DNA of 41,392 nt from Anaerolineales bacterium. GTDB taxonomy: Bacteria; Chloroflexota; Anaerolineae; Anaerolineales; UBA11579. Positions 41,376-41,392 of the stretch are shown here, piece after piece. Under the pieces are notes generated by a model. It worked only from the letters and a program-made list of their open reading frames with translations, was not told the origin of the DNA and did not search any database. The stretch spans positions 1 to 41,392 of the forward strand of contig JAHCIJ010000005.1 of NCBI GenBank assembly GCA_026129255.1, written 5' to 3'. Each line of letters starts with the position of its first letter. Position 1 is the stretch's first letter. The translations under genes and the position numbers were made by a program.

Positions 41376-41392
41376 CCTACTTTCCTGCCCGC

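Overview
The window looks like a piece of a moderately GC-rich, free-living bacterial chromosome, most likely Chloroflexota (Anaerolineae-like). That placement is an inference from protein style: a C60 sortase module fused to a subtilase, Thr/Pro-rich lipoproteins, GT-C membrane proteins and short intergenic spacers. No phage genes, insertion sequence or CRISPR array was seen, and no gene-free stretch exceeds 300 bases.

Layout. 1-2.7 kb: the start codon of a probable lipoamide dehydrogenase, a 2-oxoacid dehydrogenase E2 with two subunit-binding domains, and a divergent threonine aldolase. 2.7-9.2 kb (minus): a membrane-anchored HdrD-like Fe-S oxidoreductase, a secreted L,D-transpeptidase, an MFS permease and urocanate hydratase. 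9.2-12.6 kb (minus): a subtilase-LPRTG-sortase fusion and an M23 lipoprotein, which together with the L,D-transpeptidase form an envelope-processing set. 12.6-20.8 kb: UDP-glucose dehydrogenase overlapping a methyltransferase, a GNAT and DsbA-like pair, a degenerate dihydroorotate-dehydrogenase-like protein, Dtd, an ALG5-like glycosyltransferase, RNase HII and an M1 lipoprotein peptidase. 20.8-26.3 kb: ObgE, the redox repressor Rex with an apparent autoregulatory operator, and two GT-C type membrane proteins. 26.3-32 kb (minus): an MreB-like protein lacking catalytic residues and the F1 genes in the order atpA-atpG-atpD-atpC, without atpH or F0 genes. 32-36 kb: a J-domain coiled-coil protein and a coupled yebC-ruvC-DUF4010-ruvA operon. 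36-41.4 kb: a soluble histidine kinase, tRNA-Pro(CGG), a large membrane protein, an SH3-like lipoprotein, a lone receiver protein and a flavin reductase.

Genes that may work together. Ugd, the methyltransferase and the GT2/GT-C proteins fit surface glycan or glycolipid synthesis. The L,D-transpeptidase, M23 lipoprotein, M1 lipoprotein and sortase fusion act outside the membrane. Rex, the HdrD-like protein, E2 and F1-ATPase represent redox and energy metabolism. ObgE, RuvA/C, RNase HII, Dtd and tRNA-Pro are housekeeping.

The most notable signals are (1) one polypeptide carrying a subtilisin protease, an LPXTG-type motif and a sortase domain; (2) a recurring promoter design in which a TANNNT -10 box ends 6-7 bases before the start codon, implying many leaderless mRNAs, sometimes as back-to-back pairs in about 40 bp; (3) an MreB-like protein with ATPase residues replaced; and (4) a Rex operator overlapping the rex promoter. 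Functions are read from motifs by eye; no database search was possible.
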